Source: Bacteriovorax stolpii
Lineage (GTDB): Bacteria; Bdellovibrionota; Bacteriovoracia; Bacteriovoracales; Bacteriovoracaceae
Direction: 5' to 3'
NCBI GenBank assembly: GCA_945883845.1
Contig: CAMCYI010000014.1
Coordinates: 1-64,000, forward strand
Length of the DNA: 64,000 nt
The position numbers and the translations under genes are program-made. The notes beneath the pieces are model-generated. The model did not search any database, was not told the origin of the DNA, and worked only from the letters and a program-made list of their open reading frames with translations. Shown piece by piece: positions 51,612 through 60,657 of this stretch. The number at the start of each line of letters is the position of its first letter. Positions within the stretch are counted from its first letter, which is position 1.

Positions 51612-52484
51612 ATGAAAACACTCCTTATTCTCAGTCTCCTGGGTCTCACTTCCTTTGCCAGCGCCATGGATGCTTTCCAGTATCCGGAAGACCGCACTTA
51701 CACGAGTGCTGATCAGGGCTACACTCAGTATGGGGCCCCCTCTCTTCACCATACCGGGCGTTATTCGCTCACTTTTGATGACGGCCCACATCCGATAAAA
51801 ACAGTGAAGATCCTCGATACACTCAAGCGCTTTAATGTGAAGGCCATTTTCTTCGTAATTACGTCTCAGATTAATGATGGAAACTCTCACCTTATCAAGC
51901 GCATGCTCGACGAAGGTCACCTGGTCGGCTCGCACGGGAAGTTTCACGATAATTCCAACAATCTTTCACGTGAGCAATTTAAGTCACGGGTCAAGCAGTC
52001 TTTCGTTGAGCTTGCCCAGTGGTACAAGAAGTCTGGTTACACTCTCAATAAGCCTTTTTATCGCTACCCATACGCGGCCTACGCCAAGGCAAGCGGCTAT
52101 CACCACATGAATGTGCTGAAGGAAATTTCCCAAGAGCTTATGGGTGCGAACTGCATTCAGTTCGCATTCTGGGATCATGACTCCGGCGACTGGATTCCGA
52201 AGATGACGGGCCCGGAAGTGGTGGCCAATCTCAAAGCGACCAATGAAGGCGGGACATTCATTACCTATAAAACTGTACGTGTGAACGGCACTCTCACTCA
52301 GGTGAAAGTCTATACCCGCATTGATCATCCGCTTTCCGGCGGTGTTGTTCTTCAGCATGACATCCAGCAAAGTACAACCGATGGTCTTGCAGGAATTCTC
52401 CAGTACTTTCAGAACGCAAACGTCCAGACTGTGCGGATTGATGAAGTAGAAGAATTTAAAGTCACAAAAAACTGCAGTATGTAA
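51612..52484 (+). CDS. exported polysaccharide deacetylase
   Basis: 290 residues with signal peptide MKTLLILSLLGLTSFASA. NodB domain: SLTFDDGPHPIKT, VGSHGKFHDNSNNL (HxxxH), PFYRYPYAAY and a late LQHDIQQ. The catalytic set looks complete. It may deacetylate peptidoglycan or chitin-like sugars. The start is chosen for the signal peptide. It is divergent from the coiled-coil protein gene. The window holds another deacetylase (31359), less similar and lipid-anchored. Confidence 0.87.
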   Translation: MKTLLILSLLGLTSFASAMDAFQYPEDRTYTSADQGYTQYGAPSLHHTGRYSLTFDDGPHPIKTVKILDTLKRFNVKAIFFVITSQINDGNSHLIKRMLDEGHLVGSHGKFHDNSNNLSREQFKSRVKQSFVELAQWYKKSGYTLNKPFYRYPYAAYAKASGYHHMNVLKEISQELMGANCIQFAFWDHDSGDWIPKMTGPEVVANLKATNEGGTFITYKTVRVNGTLTQVKVYTRIDHPLSGGVVLQHDIQQSTTDGLAGILQYFQNANVQTVRIDEVEEFKVTKNCSM

Positions 52485-52610
52485 TCAGGGTGCCTAAACT
52501 TTAGGCATCAAATTCCTGAATCACATTTCTAAACCTTCAATTCTCTGTCTAAAGAAAAGACTTCCTTTGGCACTCAATGTGCAAATACATCGCATATATA
52601 AGGAGTCTCC

Positions 52611-53174
52611 ATGAAATTTCTCATCATCTGTGTGTGCGCACTTATTTCCGGACTGGCCATGGCCCAGGGACTTCTTCCTTCAAATCTTCCAGAGTTGCCC
52701 GAGCACGTCGAAGTGCTGAAGATCGGACCAGACTTCTACGATATGCATTCTTTCACAAGAAAACCGAATGAAAGTACACTTCTCCATTTGTTCACACCAC
52801 ATCATAGCGTTTCTCTCGATATGTCCGGGGCCAATGCTCAGACAAAGAATGCGATGACGTTGATGGAACAGAATCTTGCCAGTACCAAAACTGAAGACAG
52901 AATTTATTTTCTTTGCCAGGCGAGTACGGACCGGATAGATGGTTTTAATCTTAAAGTTAAGAAAATTGATTTTTGTATTGATACGAGAAACAATCAAGTC
53001 GTTATCAATCTTCTTCCACGCCTTATCACGATCAATGAAATACAAGCGGTAATGAGAGAAGGTCAAAGAAATCCGGAAGACGAGATGGTGAACAACTCAT
53101 CCCGCGATTTAAAGAAACAGGAGCAGCCTTTGCTGTCTCTGGAAGATTTCGAACCAACATCATCAAGACAATAG
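52611..53174 (+). CDS. small exported protein, function unknown
   Basis: 187 residues with signal peptide MKFLIICVCALISGLAMA and AAGGAG before ATG. The mature part has just two cysteines (YFLCQAS, DFCIDTR). Its end is polar. It is followed by a terminator and the MITE-like element. No family recognised. Confidence 0.68.
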   Translation: MKFLIICVCALISGLAMAQGLLPSNLPELPEHVEVLKIGPDFYDMHSFTRKPNESTLLHLFTPHHSVSLDMSGANAQTKNAMTLMEQNLASTKTEDRIYFLCQASTDRIDGFNLKVKKIDFCIDTRNNQVVINLLPRLITINEIQAVMREGQRNPEDEMVNNSSRDLKKQEQPLLSLEDFEPTSSRQ

Positions 53175-53179
53175 AAGAT

Positions 53180-53205
53180 GGCCTCAATCAGAGGCCTTCT
53201 TGTGA
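53180..53205 (+). terminator. rho-independent terminator
   Basis: Stem GGCCTC/GAGGCC (53180-53196), 5-base loop, followed by a T-rich TTCTTGTGATTT. It ends the 52611 gene. Confidence 0.65.
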
Positions 53206-53239
53206 TTTCCTGAATAATGGGGGAATCGTCACTTTGTAG

Positions 53240-53248
53240 AAACTCTTA
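53240..53248. repeat. left 9-bp target-site duplication
   Basis: AAACTCTTA, directly repeated at 53501-53509, immediately outside the terminal inverted repeats. Confidence 0.85.
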
Positions 53249-53500
53249 TATTGTTCGCAGAGAACTGAGGATTTTAAAATACGATAGACTTCGTAATAGG
53301 TATCACAATTGAATTCGCCTGGTTTAAATGACATTTGATCAGATGTCTTCCATCATCTGATCAAATGGATCACCAAGATAAGTTTCTGCGGATGATGAGA
53401 AGCTAGGTGTTGATTTTCATGTTTCAATTTTGAAGAAGGTAGTTTGCAAAATTTAGTTAATTCATAAGATTAGTTCATCCTCAGTTCTCTGCGAACAATA
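53249..53500. mobile_element. MITE-like non-autonomous element with 24-bp perfect terminal inverted repeats
   Basis: A 252-bp element with no coding capacity. Perfect inverted terminal repeats of 24 bases: left 53249-53272 (starting TATTGTTCGCAG, ending ACTGAGGAT) and right 53477-53500 (its reverse complement). It is flanked by a 9-bp direct repeat AAACTCTTA at 53240-53248 and 53501-53509, the hallmark of transposition. An internal 13-base perfect palindrome (ATTTGATCAGATG..., 53333-53366, 8-base loop) lies near the centre. No transposase is present, so mobilisation would need a partner elsewhere. Confidence 0.85.
53333..53366. repeat. internal palindrome of the MITE-like element
   Basis: Thirteen-base arms (ATTTGATCAGATG, 53333-53345, and its complement, 53354-53366), 8-base loop. 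Could fold in RNA or single-stranded DNA. Confidence 0.8.
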
Positions 53501-53509
53501 AAACTCTTA
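53501..53509. repeat. right 9-bp target-site duplication
   Basis: AAACTCTTA, identical and in direct orientation to 53240-53248. Confidence 0.85.
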
Positions 53510-53711
53510 AAATAAATAAGCCTAGAATCAAACACTTTCCACTCAGGCCTACACATATAATAGGCATATGAACTAAAAACTATTTAAAGAGCACCCTTGC
53601 TCGTTATGACATACGCACTTGATATCATTGGCGTTAATAGAAAGTTGTTAATGCCCAGGGAATAGCTACCGATAATTGATTCGTTCACTCAAAGCCAATC
53701 AGGGAGTACGT

Positions 53712-54728
53712 GTGCTGAAACCAAAAATGATTTTGCCTTTTATTACTTTAATGAGTTCAATGGCCTTTGCTGTTACATCACCACCTCGCCATCCGGCCCA
53801 GGATCAACTGGATACATATGTTGAAGCAAAAGAAAAAACTTTTGTTTCTGGATTTGTGAATGCCTTTCCTATCATTGGAATTCCCAGAGTTGGAGAAAGT
53901 GCAAAAGAGACAATTGTATCTGCTGAAAAATTTTCACTAACGATAAGTGGTGCGTTGGCAGGCAAGTTTGCGTGTACGACGACAGTTACTAATAACTCTA
54001 CCATCATCGCAGTGACGGAGACTGATTATTACATCTACCTTACTCAATCGATTAAAATGGCCCCTGCAGGTTGTGCTCTAGGAGAAGCTTACGATTACAA
54101 CGGTGATCCTATCCTCGATGAAAATGGAGATCCTGTTTTAGCACCAAAAGTAGAGGGCGCATTAGCAGCTGGAAAAAAATCAAGAGTGATTAAGCGTTCG
54201 ATTTTCTCTCCAAGTAATGTTGCTTCTGTTCTTGCAAACTGGACCAGCTGGGCCATTGCAGGGAAAATCGTAAAATATACCTGGGTCCCAGATTCTGATG
54301 GTGATCCTTCACTTGATGGTTTTATCATCACTGATTCAGGATCTCTGAATCTAGGTGCAGGAAATATTTTGTGTTCATTTGCAACAAATCTCTTTACAGC
54401 TAAAGGCAGTATGGATCAGGTCATGACAGATGAAAATGGAGATCCAGTGCTTGATCCAGATGGAAACGAAATCACGGGTACTGTTACAACTGATATAAAA
54501 GAATCTGGAACATTTGCATGTGGGGCACCACGACCAGTGTTCGGTAAAATAAATACCGACATTATGAGTTTACCTTTAAATGAATTTACTGAGTACTGTA
54601 TCGATGATGAAGCTTCAGACATGTTGCTATGTAAAGATACCAGAGAAGAACATCTGGATAATGATAATGAAGAGATTATCCCAGAACAGTTGATCCCATT
54701 GTTCCCTTCACTCACTGAAGAACCGTAA
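53712..54728 (+). CDS. AT-rich gene for an exported protein, function unknown
   Basis: 338 residues from the GTG at 53712, preceded by GGGAG at 5-base spacing; a TTG 12 codons upstream lacks a site. Signal peptide: LKPKMILPFITLMSSMAFA. The mature part has repeated DENGDPVL units (three variants) that resemble calcium-binding or adhesin-like loops. Acidic C-terminus. The codon use is more AT-rich than neighbours. It lies directly after the MITE-like element. No family recognised. Confidence 0.6.
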   Translation: MLKPKMILPFITLMSSMAFAVTSPPRHPAQDQLDTYVEAKEKTFVSGFVNAFPIIGIPRVGESAKETIVSAEKFSLTISGALAGKFACTTTVTNNSTIIAVTETDYYIYLTQSIKMAPAGCALGEAYDYNGDPILDENGDPVLAPKVEGALAAGKKSRVIKRSIFSPSNVASVLANWTSWAIAGKIVKYTWVPDSDGDPSLDGFIITDSGSLNLGAGNILCSFATNLFTAKGSMDQVMTDENGDPVLDPDGNEITGTVTTDIKESGTFACGAPRPVFGKINTDIMSLPLNEFTEYCIDDEASDMLLCKDTREEHLDNDNEEIIPEQLIPLFPSLTEEP

Positions 54729-54746
54729 TTCTAAAGAGATATTGAT

Positions 54747-55055
54747 ATGTTAAAAACTACTTTGATCATATTTTTTGCCATACTTGCTGGTTATTTTGGG
54801 GGGAGGCTTCAATCCCCCCACTCAACCGAGTCTGTTGAGACTGAAAAAGCAAAAGCTGTTGATAAGCCTTTAGCTCAAGACAGGGCCATTGCAAGCGAAG
54901 TGAAAACACAAAAACTTCCCAGAGAATATAGACCACGCGTCGAGCGAAGAATCAGTAAAGATTACATCAAAGCGCGCATGAAGAGGCTTAAGCAATACAG
55001 TCCCGCGGAATTTGCAGAAGCAGATGCACTAGCGAATGAGATCCAAACAGAATAA
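54747..55055 (+). CDS. small membrane-anchored basic protein
   Basis: 102 residues with one N-terminal membrane segment (TTLIIFFAILAGYFGGRL) followed by a charged, basic tail (RPRVERRISKDYIKARMKRLKQY). A GAGAT-type site precedes ATG. It begins 18 bases after the previous AT-rich gene and shares its base composition, so they probably form a unit. Function unknown. Confidence 0.6.
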   Translation: MLKTTLIIFFAILAGYFGGRLQSPHSTESVETEKAKAVDKPLAQDRAIASEVKTQKLPREYRPRVERRISKDYIKARMKRLKQYSPAEFAEADALANEIQTE

Positions 55056-55134
55056 AGATTACAGTTTTGAAGAATCAGCTGATTCGAATTCCTGGGCTTA
55101 TAGTGTGCAATTCCGGCGTAAAAGCATCTACATC

Positions 55135-55854
55135 TTACGAAGACTGACGGGCCTTAAGGACAACATCCCAAAGAGTTTTCCGAGCACTTAGCGCCTTGAG
55201 ACCACTAAGCTCGCCTAAGCGACAAAGTTCATCGTTGTCGGCAGTCAGAACAGAGAAGCATCTGAGTGCCAGTGGCCCATGTTCGTCCCCATCGACTTCA
55301 ATATGACGTTTTAAGTAGTAGCGAAAAGTAGGTGCTTCAATTTTTTCATGATCCAGAATATTCACCATCGTCGTAAACATTTCCGGAATCAGTTTTTCAC
55401 GGCCGAAGAAAAAGGAAGCAGCAACTTCTACAACATGCCCTTCTAGGGCAACCTTAAGATTTCCCTCTACAAACTCGCGGGCACCCGATGGAATATTCTT
55501 CATATCCATGGTCGTGAGAAAATCATTGATCTCAGAAGTTGAAGCCCCGATTTCTTTCATCGCCCGCAGGTATAAATCAAAATGTGAAATAGCAATTCCG
55601 TTCTGATCCAGATCACTCTCCTCACCCACCACAATCTGGTTTATGAGGCGGACAACTTCAGCAGGATACTGTGATGGCTTCCAGGGAATAGATGTGCACG
55701 TGAGATGATTTTGAAGAGATTTCAAAAGGCTCATGAAATCCCAGACAGCGAAAACATGGTAGCGCATAAAATGACGGATCGATTCGAGATCCTTAAACGT
55801 GCTATAGACCGGATGTTGAACGAGTTCGCTTTGTGCTTTTAAAATTGCTTCCAT
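55135..55854 (-). CDS. DUF3050 family protein
   Basis: 239 residues with no signal. It opens LVQHPVYSTFKDLESIRHFMRYHVFAVWDFMSLLK, the hallmark of DUF3050, a helical family with a heme-oxygenase-like fold and a conserved H and W. A second histidine region is FRYYLKRHIEVDGDEHGPLA. The role of the family is unknown; some members are oxygenases of small molecules. The likely metal ligands are these His and Glu residues. Cytosolic. Confidence 0.82.
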   Translation of the reverse strand: MEAILKAQSELVQHPVYSTFKDLESIRHFMRYHVFAVWDFMSLLKSLQNHLTCTSIPWKPSQYPAEVVRLINQIVVGEESDLDQNGIAISHFDLYLRAMKEIGASTSEINDFLTTMDMKNIPSGAREFVEGNLKVALEGHVVEVAASFFFGREKLIPEMFTTMVNILDHEKIEAPTFRYYLKRHIEVDGDEHGPLALRCFSVLTADNDELCRLGELSGLKALSARKTLWDVVLKARQSS

Positions 55855-55900
55855 AAGTACCTCTTATGCCCATAAATATAACGCGGGTACAAGGGATTGT

Positions 55901-56701
55901 TTAGCGAAGTTTTGGAGTCTGCGGCCTTTGTCCAACCGGAAGTCCGGCGTCGTGATCGAGATTCCAGCGATCTGTCATCAGGTCCTGGCGCTCGACGCGG
56001 TAAAATTTAAGATTCCCGTCTAAGTCGGTGAGCCTGGTCATGAGTTCGTTTTGAAGGATAAGCTTTTCATGTTTAAGGGAAATCATGTCATCAAGGGCCT
56101 TGCGTTTTTCTCGCTGGAGGCGATTGATTTCCTCATCATACTTCATGGCCGTCTGAACTTTCTGCTGATCGAAGGTCCAGAGAAAATGATTGATGTCATT
56201 GAGCTGCTTTAAAAAATCTTCTTTACGCACAATCAATTGCTCGCGGTACTTTGAGGCCTCGAAGACACGAAGTCCGAGGGTGCGGGAGACAAAATTAAGA
56301 ACAGTTCCGCGCTTGAAATAACTATCGCGACTGTGACAGGGATCAAGACGTTCAACGTAAATGGTAAAGTGAAAATCCTCAACGTTCCGGACGTGCCCTT
56401 CGCAGTAATCCAGATTGCCTTTGAGGTTGACCTTAAACTTGACGTGGTCGCCGGCCCGGAAAAACTTCGTGTTATTATTTTCGACCTGAATCTTAAAAAT
56501 TTTACCTGCATCATCTTTGTCCGAAACCCGGCCGCTGAAGTTTTCGTAGTTGATGTCCGGGTCGATTTCTCCCCGATTATCACGGGTAACCAAACCCCTG
56601 TCTGGAAACTTAGGGTCAACAATAATGGCCCACGCACCCTGACTCAAGGTGAAAATTGCGCAGAAAAAAAGCCCAAGCCTGAACTGGCCAAATGTCGTCA
56701 T
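55901..56701 (-). CDS. exported protein with coiled-coil tail
   Basis: 266 residues with signal peptide MTTFGQFRLGLFFCAIFTLSQGAWA. The mature N-terminus is beta-rich (GKIFKIQVENNNTKFFRAGDHVKFKVNL) and the C-terminus is a long coiled coil (YDEEINRLQREKRKALDDMISLKHEKLILQNELM). This could be a flagellar or pilus-associated periplasmic protein, but nothing proves it. It is divergent from the transaldolase gene. No family recognised. Confidence 0.62.
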   Translation of the reverse strand: MTTFGQFRLGLFFCAIFTLSQGAWAIIVDPKFPDRGLVTRDNRGEIDPDINYENFSGRVSDKDDAGKIFKIQVENNNTKFFRAGDHVKFKVNLKGNLDYCEGHVRNVEDFHFTIYVERLDPCHSRDSYFKRGTVLNFVSRTLGLRVFEASKYREQLIVRKEDFLKQLNDINHFLWTFDQQKVQTAMKYDEEINRLQREKRKALDDMISLKHEKLILQNELMTRLTDLDGNLKFYRVERQDLMTDRWNLDHDAGLPVGQRPQTPKLR

Positions 56702-56772
56702 GCTTCTTATTATGATTCAGAAATCAGCAAAAACCAAAGTGTTATCTTATCCCGACAAAAACAGGAGCCTAT

Positions 56773-57417
56773 ATGGAATTTTTTATCGACACCGGTGATC
56801 TCAACGAAATCAAGACGGCCTATGCCTGGGGTTTCATCGATGGAGTGACAACAAATCCAAGTCTGGTTGCTAAAGCAGGTATCGATCAGTTCCAGTTGAT
56901 CCGCATGATTGCTGAAGTTGTTGATGGGCCTATTTCTGCGGAAGTAATTTCTCTCGAAGCAGCGGGCATGATCACTGAAGGCGAAGAGCTTGCCAAGATT
57001 TCAAAGAACGTTGTGATAAAACTCCCTATGACAAAAGATGGGATGATTGCTTGTAAGCACTTTTCTCAAAAAGGGATCAAGACTAACGTCACTCTCGTCT
57101 TCTCTGCGAATCAGGCCCTTCTCGCTGCTAAAAACGGGGCGACTTATGTTTCTCCTTTCGTCGGTCGCCTCGATGACGTAGGCCAGACAGGAATGGACCT
57201 CATTCAGGAAATCCGTCAGATTTTTAACAACTATGGTTTCGAAACCAAGATCCTTGCAGCCTCTCTGCGCCACTCTCAGCACGTGAAAGAGTGCGCGATG
57301 GTGGGTGCTGATACAGCGACACTTCCTTTTAAGGTGATCGAAGGTCTCTTTAATCACCCACTAACGAAGTCAGGTTTAGATCAATTTATGGCAGATCACG
57401 CGAAATCGAAGAAGTAG
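56773..57417 (+). CDS. transaldolase / fructose-6-phosphate aldolase-type enzyme
   Basis: 214-residue TIM-barrel aldolase of the short transaldolase family (TalC/FSA type). Conserved features: [33 protein letters not shown] (start), the Schiff-base lysine in [46 protein letters not shown], and the later LAASLRH. The family moves dihydroxyacetone units in the pentose phosphate pathway or cleaves fructose 6-phosphate; sequence alone cannot choose. The length is right. Confidence 0.9.
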   Translation: MEFFIDTGDLNEIKTAYAWGFIDGVTTNPSLVAKAGIDQFQLIRMIAEVVDGPISAEVISLEAAGMITEGEELAKISKNVVIKLPMTKDGMIACKHFSQKGIKTNVTLVFSANQALLAAKNGATYVSPFVGRLDDVGQTGMDLIQEIRQIFNNYGFETKILAASLRHSQHVKECAMVGADTATLPFKVIEGLFNHPLTKSGLDQFMADHAKSKK

Positions 57418-57495
57418 ACCACCGACTTATTCTCATTTATTTCCCTCAGGAACCGATACTTCTCAAGTGTTCAACCGGTTTCCTGATGGGGAATA

Positions 57496-58314
57496 ATGAA
57501 AAACATCATCCTGCTGCTTCTCCCGATTCTCTTCGCGTGTAATGCGACGAAGACTGCCACGACCACATCCGGTAGCATCAGTGCCACAGCTCCCTACAAG
57601 TGGACGAACTCCTTCCCGCGAACCATTCGTATTTCACAACAGTTCAACGACGATGAAGCTGCGGCCATTTTGCTCATGAGTAATGCCTGGAGTGATTCCG
57701 TTGATAACGAGAAAAACTTCATGAGCTACGGTTCAGACGTCACGGAAAAAACCAACAACATCACAAACCTCGATTCACTCTATGACGGCGTCATGGGTGT
57801 CTATAAATGTTCTAACTGGCCTAACAGCCTCCCGGGATCTGCCCTCGCCGTGACTCAGATTTTTGGCCGCCGCTACAATGCCGGCGAGGACAATGAGTTT
57901 GTGAACATCGAGCATGCTGACATTATCATTAACGATGACTTCTATGATTTCGATACGACAGATACAGGCTCTGGCTTTGATTTCAGAACTGTTGTACTTC
58001 ACGAGATGGGACACTTTCTGGGACTTCAGCATAAAAGTTCAAACTCAAACCGCAATCTTTCAGTGATGTTCCCGAGCATCGATCCGACGGAGGCCAAGCG
58101 CTATCCGAAGGCGCATGATATTTCAGACATAGCCGACAAGTATAATATCTCCATCGGTGGGGCGGGGCCTATGTCGGCTGGACACAAGCCGAACTATTCT
58201 ATCAAGGAAGGCGATCCTGGGAAACCAGTCCGCATTCTTCTCGAGCTTCAGGCCAATGGGGATTGTGTTCATAAAGAAGATGGCGTGGAAGTCAGTCGTC
58301 ACGGGATTCATTAA
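57496..58314 (+). CDS. matrixin-like zinc metalloprotease lipoprotein
   Basis: 272 residues. Lipobox LFAC gives acylated Cys15 after a short signal. Metzincin zinc motif HEMGHFLGLQH at 169-179 (HExxHxxGxxH) followed by a Met-turn methionine near 191 (SVMFPSI). Preceding parts resemble a matrixin catalytic domain (ADIIINDDFYDFD). There is no cysteine-switch prodomain. A bidirectional terminator follows. Expected location is periplasmic face of the inner or the outer membrane. Target unknown. Confidence 0.88.
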   Translation: MKNIILLLLPILFACNATKTATTTSGSISATAPYKWTNSFPRTIRISQQFNDDEAAAILLMSNAWSDSVDNEKNFMSYGSDVTEKTNNITNLDSLYDGVMGVYKCSNWPNSLPGSALAVTQIFGRRYNAGEDNEFVNIEHADIIINDDFYDFDTTDTGSGFDFRTVVLHEMGHFLGLQHKSSNSNRNLSVMFPSIDPTEAKRYPKAHDISDIADKYNISIGGAGPMSAGHKPNYSIKEGDPGKPVRILLELQANGDCVHKEDGVEVSRHGIH

Positions 58315-58321
58315 TTACCAA

Positions 58322-58351
58322 AAAAAAGGGGCCCGCAAAGGCCCCTTTTTT
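58322..58351. terminator. bidirectional terminator
   Basis: AAAAAAGGGGCC (58322-58333) / GGCCCCTTTTTT (58340-58351), 6-base loop, between the convergent metalloprotease genes. Confidence 0.9.
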
Positions 58352-58362
58352 GTTCTTAAATC

Positions 58363-59715
58363 TTAGAGATGTTTTCTGAGCTCTTGTAAGCTCATCTTCT
58401 TGTGAACGTGCTCATCAGCTTTCGCCGGAGTCACGATCCCCTGACCATAAGTATATTTCTTAAAGTCCGGCTCCATATCAACTCCGTAGAACGCTGACAT
58501 TTCCTTGTAGAATTCTTCCACAAAGATCGGCTTGAGAGATTTGTTCTCAACCATGTGACGCATGAACGGCTTGAGTCCGCCCTTGCCTCTCGCTGCGAGT
58601 GTCCCGTCAAGGTAACCCATGAAGCGAGCTCCGAATGAATATGCAGCAGTATCAGTTGTGCGCGTGTAGTACTCGTGTGCAGACATGCGGCTTGAACCAG
58701 AAAGAGTTGTCGTTGAGCGGTAACCGCCATCACGCCAGCTAGCGAGAGCTTCGTCCATCCATCCTGAGTTACCATTGGCCGGCATCACACCACGTGCGAA
58801 GTATGAGTGGAAAAGCTCGTGCCCGAGAGCACCGTTATCCGTCATCGTAGCGCCACAGTACTCCATGCCGCCGGAACCAGCGTTGTACACGATGATTTGC
58901 GGATGAAGGAAAGCTCCGTAGTCGCGTTCGAGTTCAGTGAAAACATCAGTTGTTTTCTGCTGAAGGCGATCGAGATTCGTCGTGCTGAACGGACCATTTT
59001 GATAATAAACAACCGCAGGAATCTCGCGACCATCAATTGAACGGAGAGTGAAGCGCTTGTACTCAACAGTTCCTTCAGGAACAGTGTGGAAGAAAATTGA
59101 AGATGCTGTGTAGTGGGATGGATAAGAAATCTTGATCCAGTCGCCTTCAGTTGTCTGAGTGCCGTTTGTGAAGATCAATTGTTTTGTCTTCGTGCCGACG
59201 AACTTAATCATGTACGTCATCTTCACCTGGTCGAATTCGAAATTCGCAGGAAGGTAGCGCTCCATGAATTCACGTTCAGAGAGATCAGATGTCCAAAAAG
59301 CAGATTTCACACCTTGCTCGCTGGTGAAATCAAGAAGCTCATTCAATGGAACTTCAATGATCATCGAGTGAGAACCAACAGAAACGGAACGGTTCACATA
59401 ACGGAGAGTGGTTTCACGGCTTGGAGTTTTTGCTTCAACTGCATCAACTTTTACACCATCAAGAATGATTGAAGTCGGAGTCTGAACGGTATCGAAGATC
59501 GGAAGACCTGCTTCCGGAGCATCGAAACTGATTTCAGCGCGGACAAGTGCCTTTTTTGTCGTGGCATCGTAGGTGATTTTATAAACAGCTTCGGAGAAAT
59601 CTACGAAGACTGCCTGGCCACCAGTGACAGGGAAAGATTTAGGACGGTGAATGAGGTCGTTTGAATTGGCGAAAACAGCACCGGATAACAATCCGGCGAG
59701 GATGAAATATTTCAT
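58363..59715 (-). CDS. exported M1-like gluzincin metallopeptidase
   Basis: 450 residues with signal peptide MKYFILAGLLSGAVFA. The zinc motif is HELFH (299-303), with a downstream glutamate at 322, giving HExxH-x18-E, the gluzincin pattern of M1 aminopeptidases. A GGMEYCGA stretch about 15 residues upstream resembles the M1 exopeptidase motif GxMEN but the Asn is replaced by Tyr-Cys. It is shorter than classical M1 enzymes, which fits M1-related stand-alone forms. It lacks the aminopeptidase-specific C-terminal helical domain. It could be a peptidase or an inactive homologue, although zinc ligands are intact. Confidence 0.7.
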   Translation of the reverse strand: MKYFILAGLLSGAVFANSNDLIHRPKSFPVTGGQAVFVDFSEAVYKITYDATTKKALVRAEISFDAPEAGLPIFDTVQTPTSIILDGVKVDAVEAKTPSRETTLRYVNRSVSVGSHSMIIEVPLNELLDFTSEQGVKSAFWTSDLSEREFMERYLPANFEFDQVKMTYMIKFVGTKTKQLIFTNGTQTTEGDWIKISYPSHYTASSIFFHTVPEGTVEYKRFTLRSIDGREIPAVVYYQNGPFSTTNLDRLQQKTTDVFTELERDYGAFLHPQIIVYNAGSGGMEYCGATMTDNGALGHELFHSYFARGVMPANGNSGWMDEALASWRDGGYRSTTTLSGSSRMSAHEYYTRTTDTAAYSFGARFMGYLDGTLAARGKGGLKPFMRHMVENKSLKPIFVEEFYKEMSAFYGVDMEPDFKKYTYGQGIVTPAKADEHVHKKMSLQELRKHL

Positions 59716-59820
59716 GGCTTAACTCCTTTTAAGTTCCAGGAACAACCAATTGGAACAAAAAGAAGAAAACCTTGTCTATCAAAAATCTGGACTGAAAGAG
59801 TTAGAGAGAATGACGCGCGC

Positions 59821-60657
59821 CTATGGCTTCTTGAGATGATCCCGGAGTTTGTCTGCAACCACCTCGAGATCGCGGTAATTGTCACCATCTCTCAGAGTGA
59901 AACGGCGGTCATCACCGTCGATGAGATCATTCACGTAAACTTCAAAGGCGTGCAGAGGTCCTGCAGTCTTATGGGAAATAAGAATACCTGCGCTGAATGT
60001 CAGAACACAGAAAAAAATCGTCATCAGGGCATAGGTGATAAAAAAAGTGAGCATGACGTGTTCTTTATCGGCCAGGGTTTCAAAAAAAGTCGTCTTGAAA
60101 AATGTGTAGGAGAAAATACCAAGGACCAATGAAGAACAAAAAACCACCAGGGTAAGATTCATGGCCACTTTAAATTGTTCTTTTGGCCGAATCAAAAATG
60201 CACCCCGGGTACTCTCCGGATGCCAGATCAGATGATCGTGCTTAATAAGCATCCAGACCACGACCATCATTCCAAGAAACAGGATACAATCCGCACCATT
60301 AAACACTGTGTGAATGTTACCCATATTGAACGGAATGAAGTCGATGGTCTTTCCCAGTCGGATTTTATCAATCACATTCCCAAACATTCCTCCGACCATT
60401 CCTGACAGGCCATACTTCAGCCATTTTCCACGAGCTGGAATCACATACATCATCACTATATAGAGAAAGAAAACAATTCCGGAAAAAGTAGCGAGGGCCA
60501 CAATGCGAATGGAATCAGGAAGACCAGAGTAGTAACCCATGATCACGCCTTGATTATAATGAAGTGTCGGAAGACCCATTCCCCATTTCTTGGTGAACTG
60601 ATCAATCAGGATCGACGCCACCATAATGGCGGCAGAAATTAAAAATCTCGCTCTCAT
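59821..60657 (-). CDS. signal peptidase II (LspA) domain fused to HAMP-like tail
   Basis: 278 residues from ATG 60657 (an in-frame ATG at 60690 is an alternative; neither has a good ribosome-binding site). The N-terminal half is LspA-like: SILIDQFTKKW, NQGVIMGYYS, GMFGNVIDKI (Asp97) and FNGADC (Asp123), the catalytic aspartates 26 apart, with four membrane segments. After a linker, two more membrane helices (about 166-186 and 202-226) lead to a HAMP-like segment (GPLHAFEVYVNDLIDGDDRR, then VADKLRDHL). This is unusual for a signal peptidase; no kinase or output domain follows. Confidence 0.7.
   Translation of the reverse strand: MRARFLISAAIMVASILIDQFTKKWGMGLPTLHYNQGVIMGYYSGLPDSIRIVALATFSGIVFFLYIVMMYVIPARGKWLKYGLSGMVGGMFGNVIDKIRLGKTIDFIPFNMGNIHTVFNGADCILFLGMMVVVWMLIKHDHLIWHPESTRGAFLIRPKEQFKVAMNLTLVVFCSSLVLGIFSYTFFKTTFFETLADKEHVMLTFFITYALMTIFFCVLTFSAGILISHKTAGPLHAFEVYVNDLIDGDDRRFTLRDGDNYRDLEVVADKLRDHLKKP

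Noticed and set aside
53249..53500. The 24-bp inverted repeats as an invertible promoter switch
   Set aside because: The 9-bp direct duplication outside both repeats is explained by transposition and not by site-specific inversion, and no recombinase gene is nearby.
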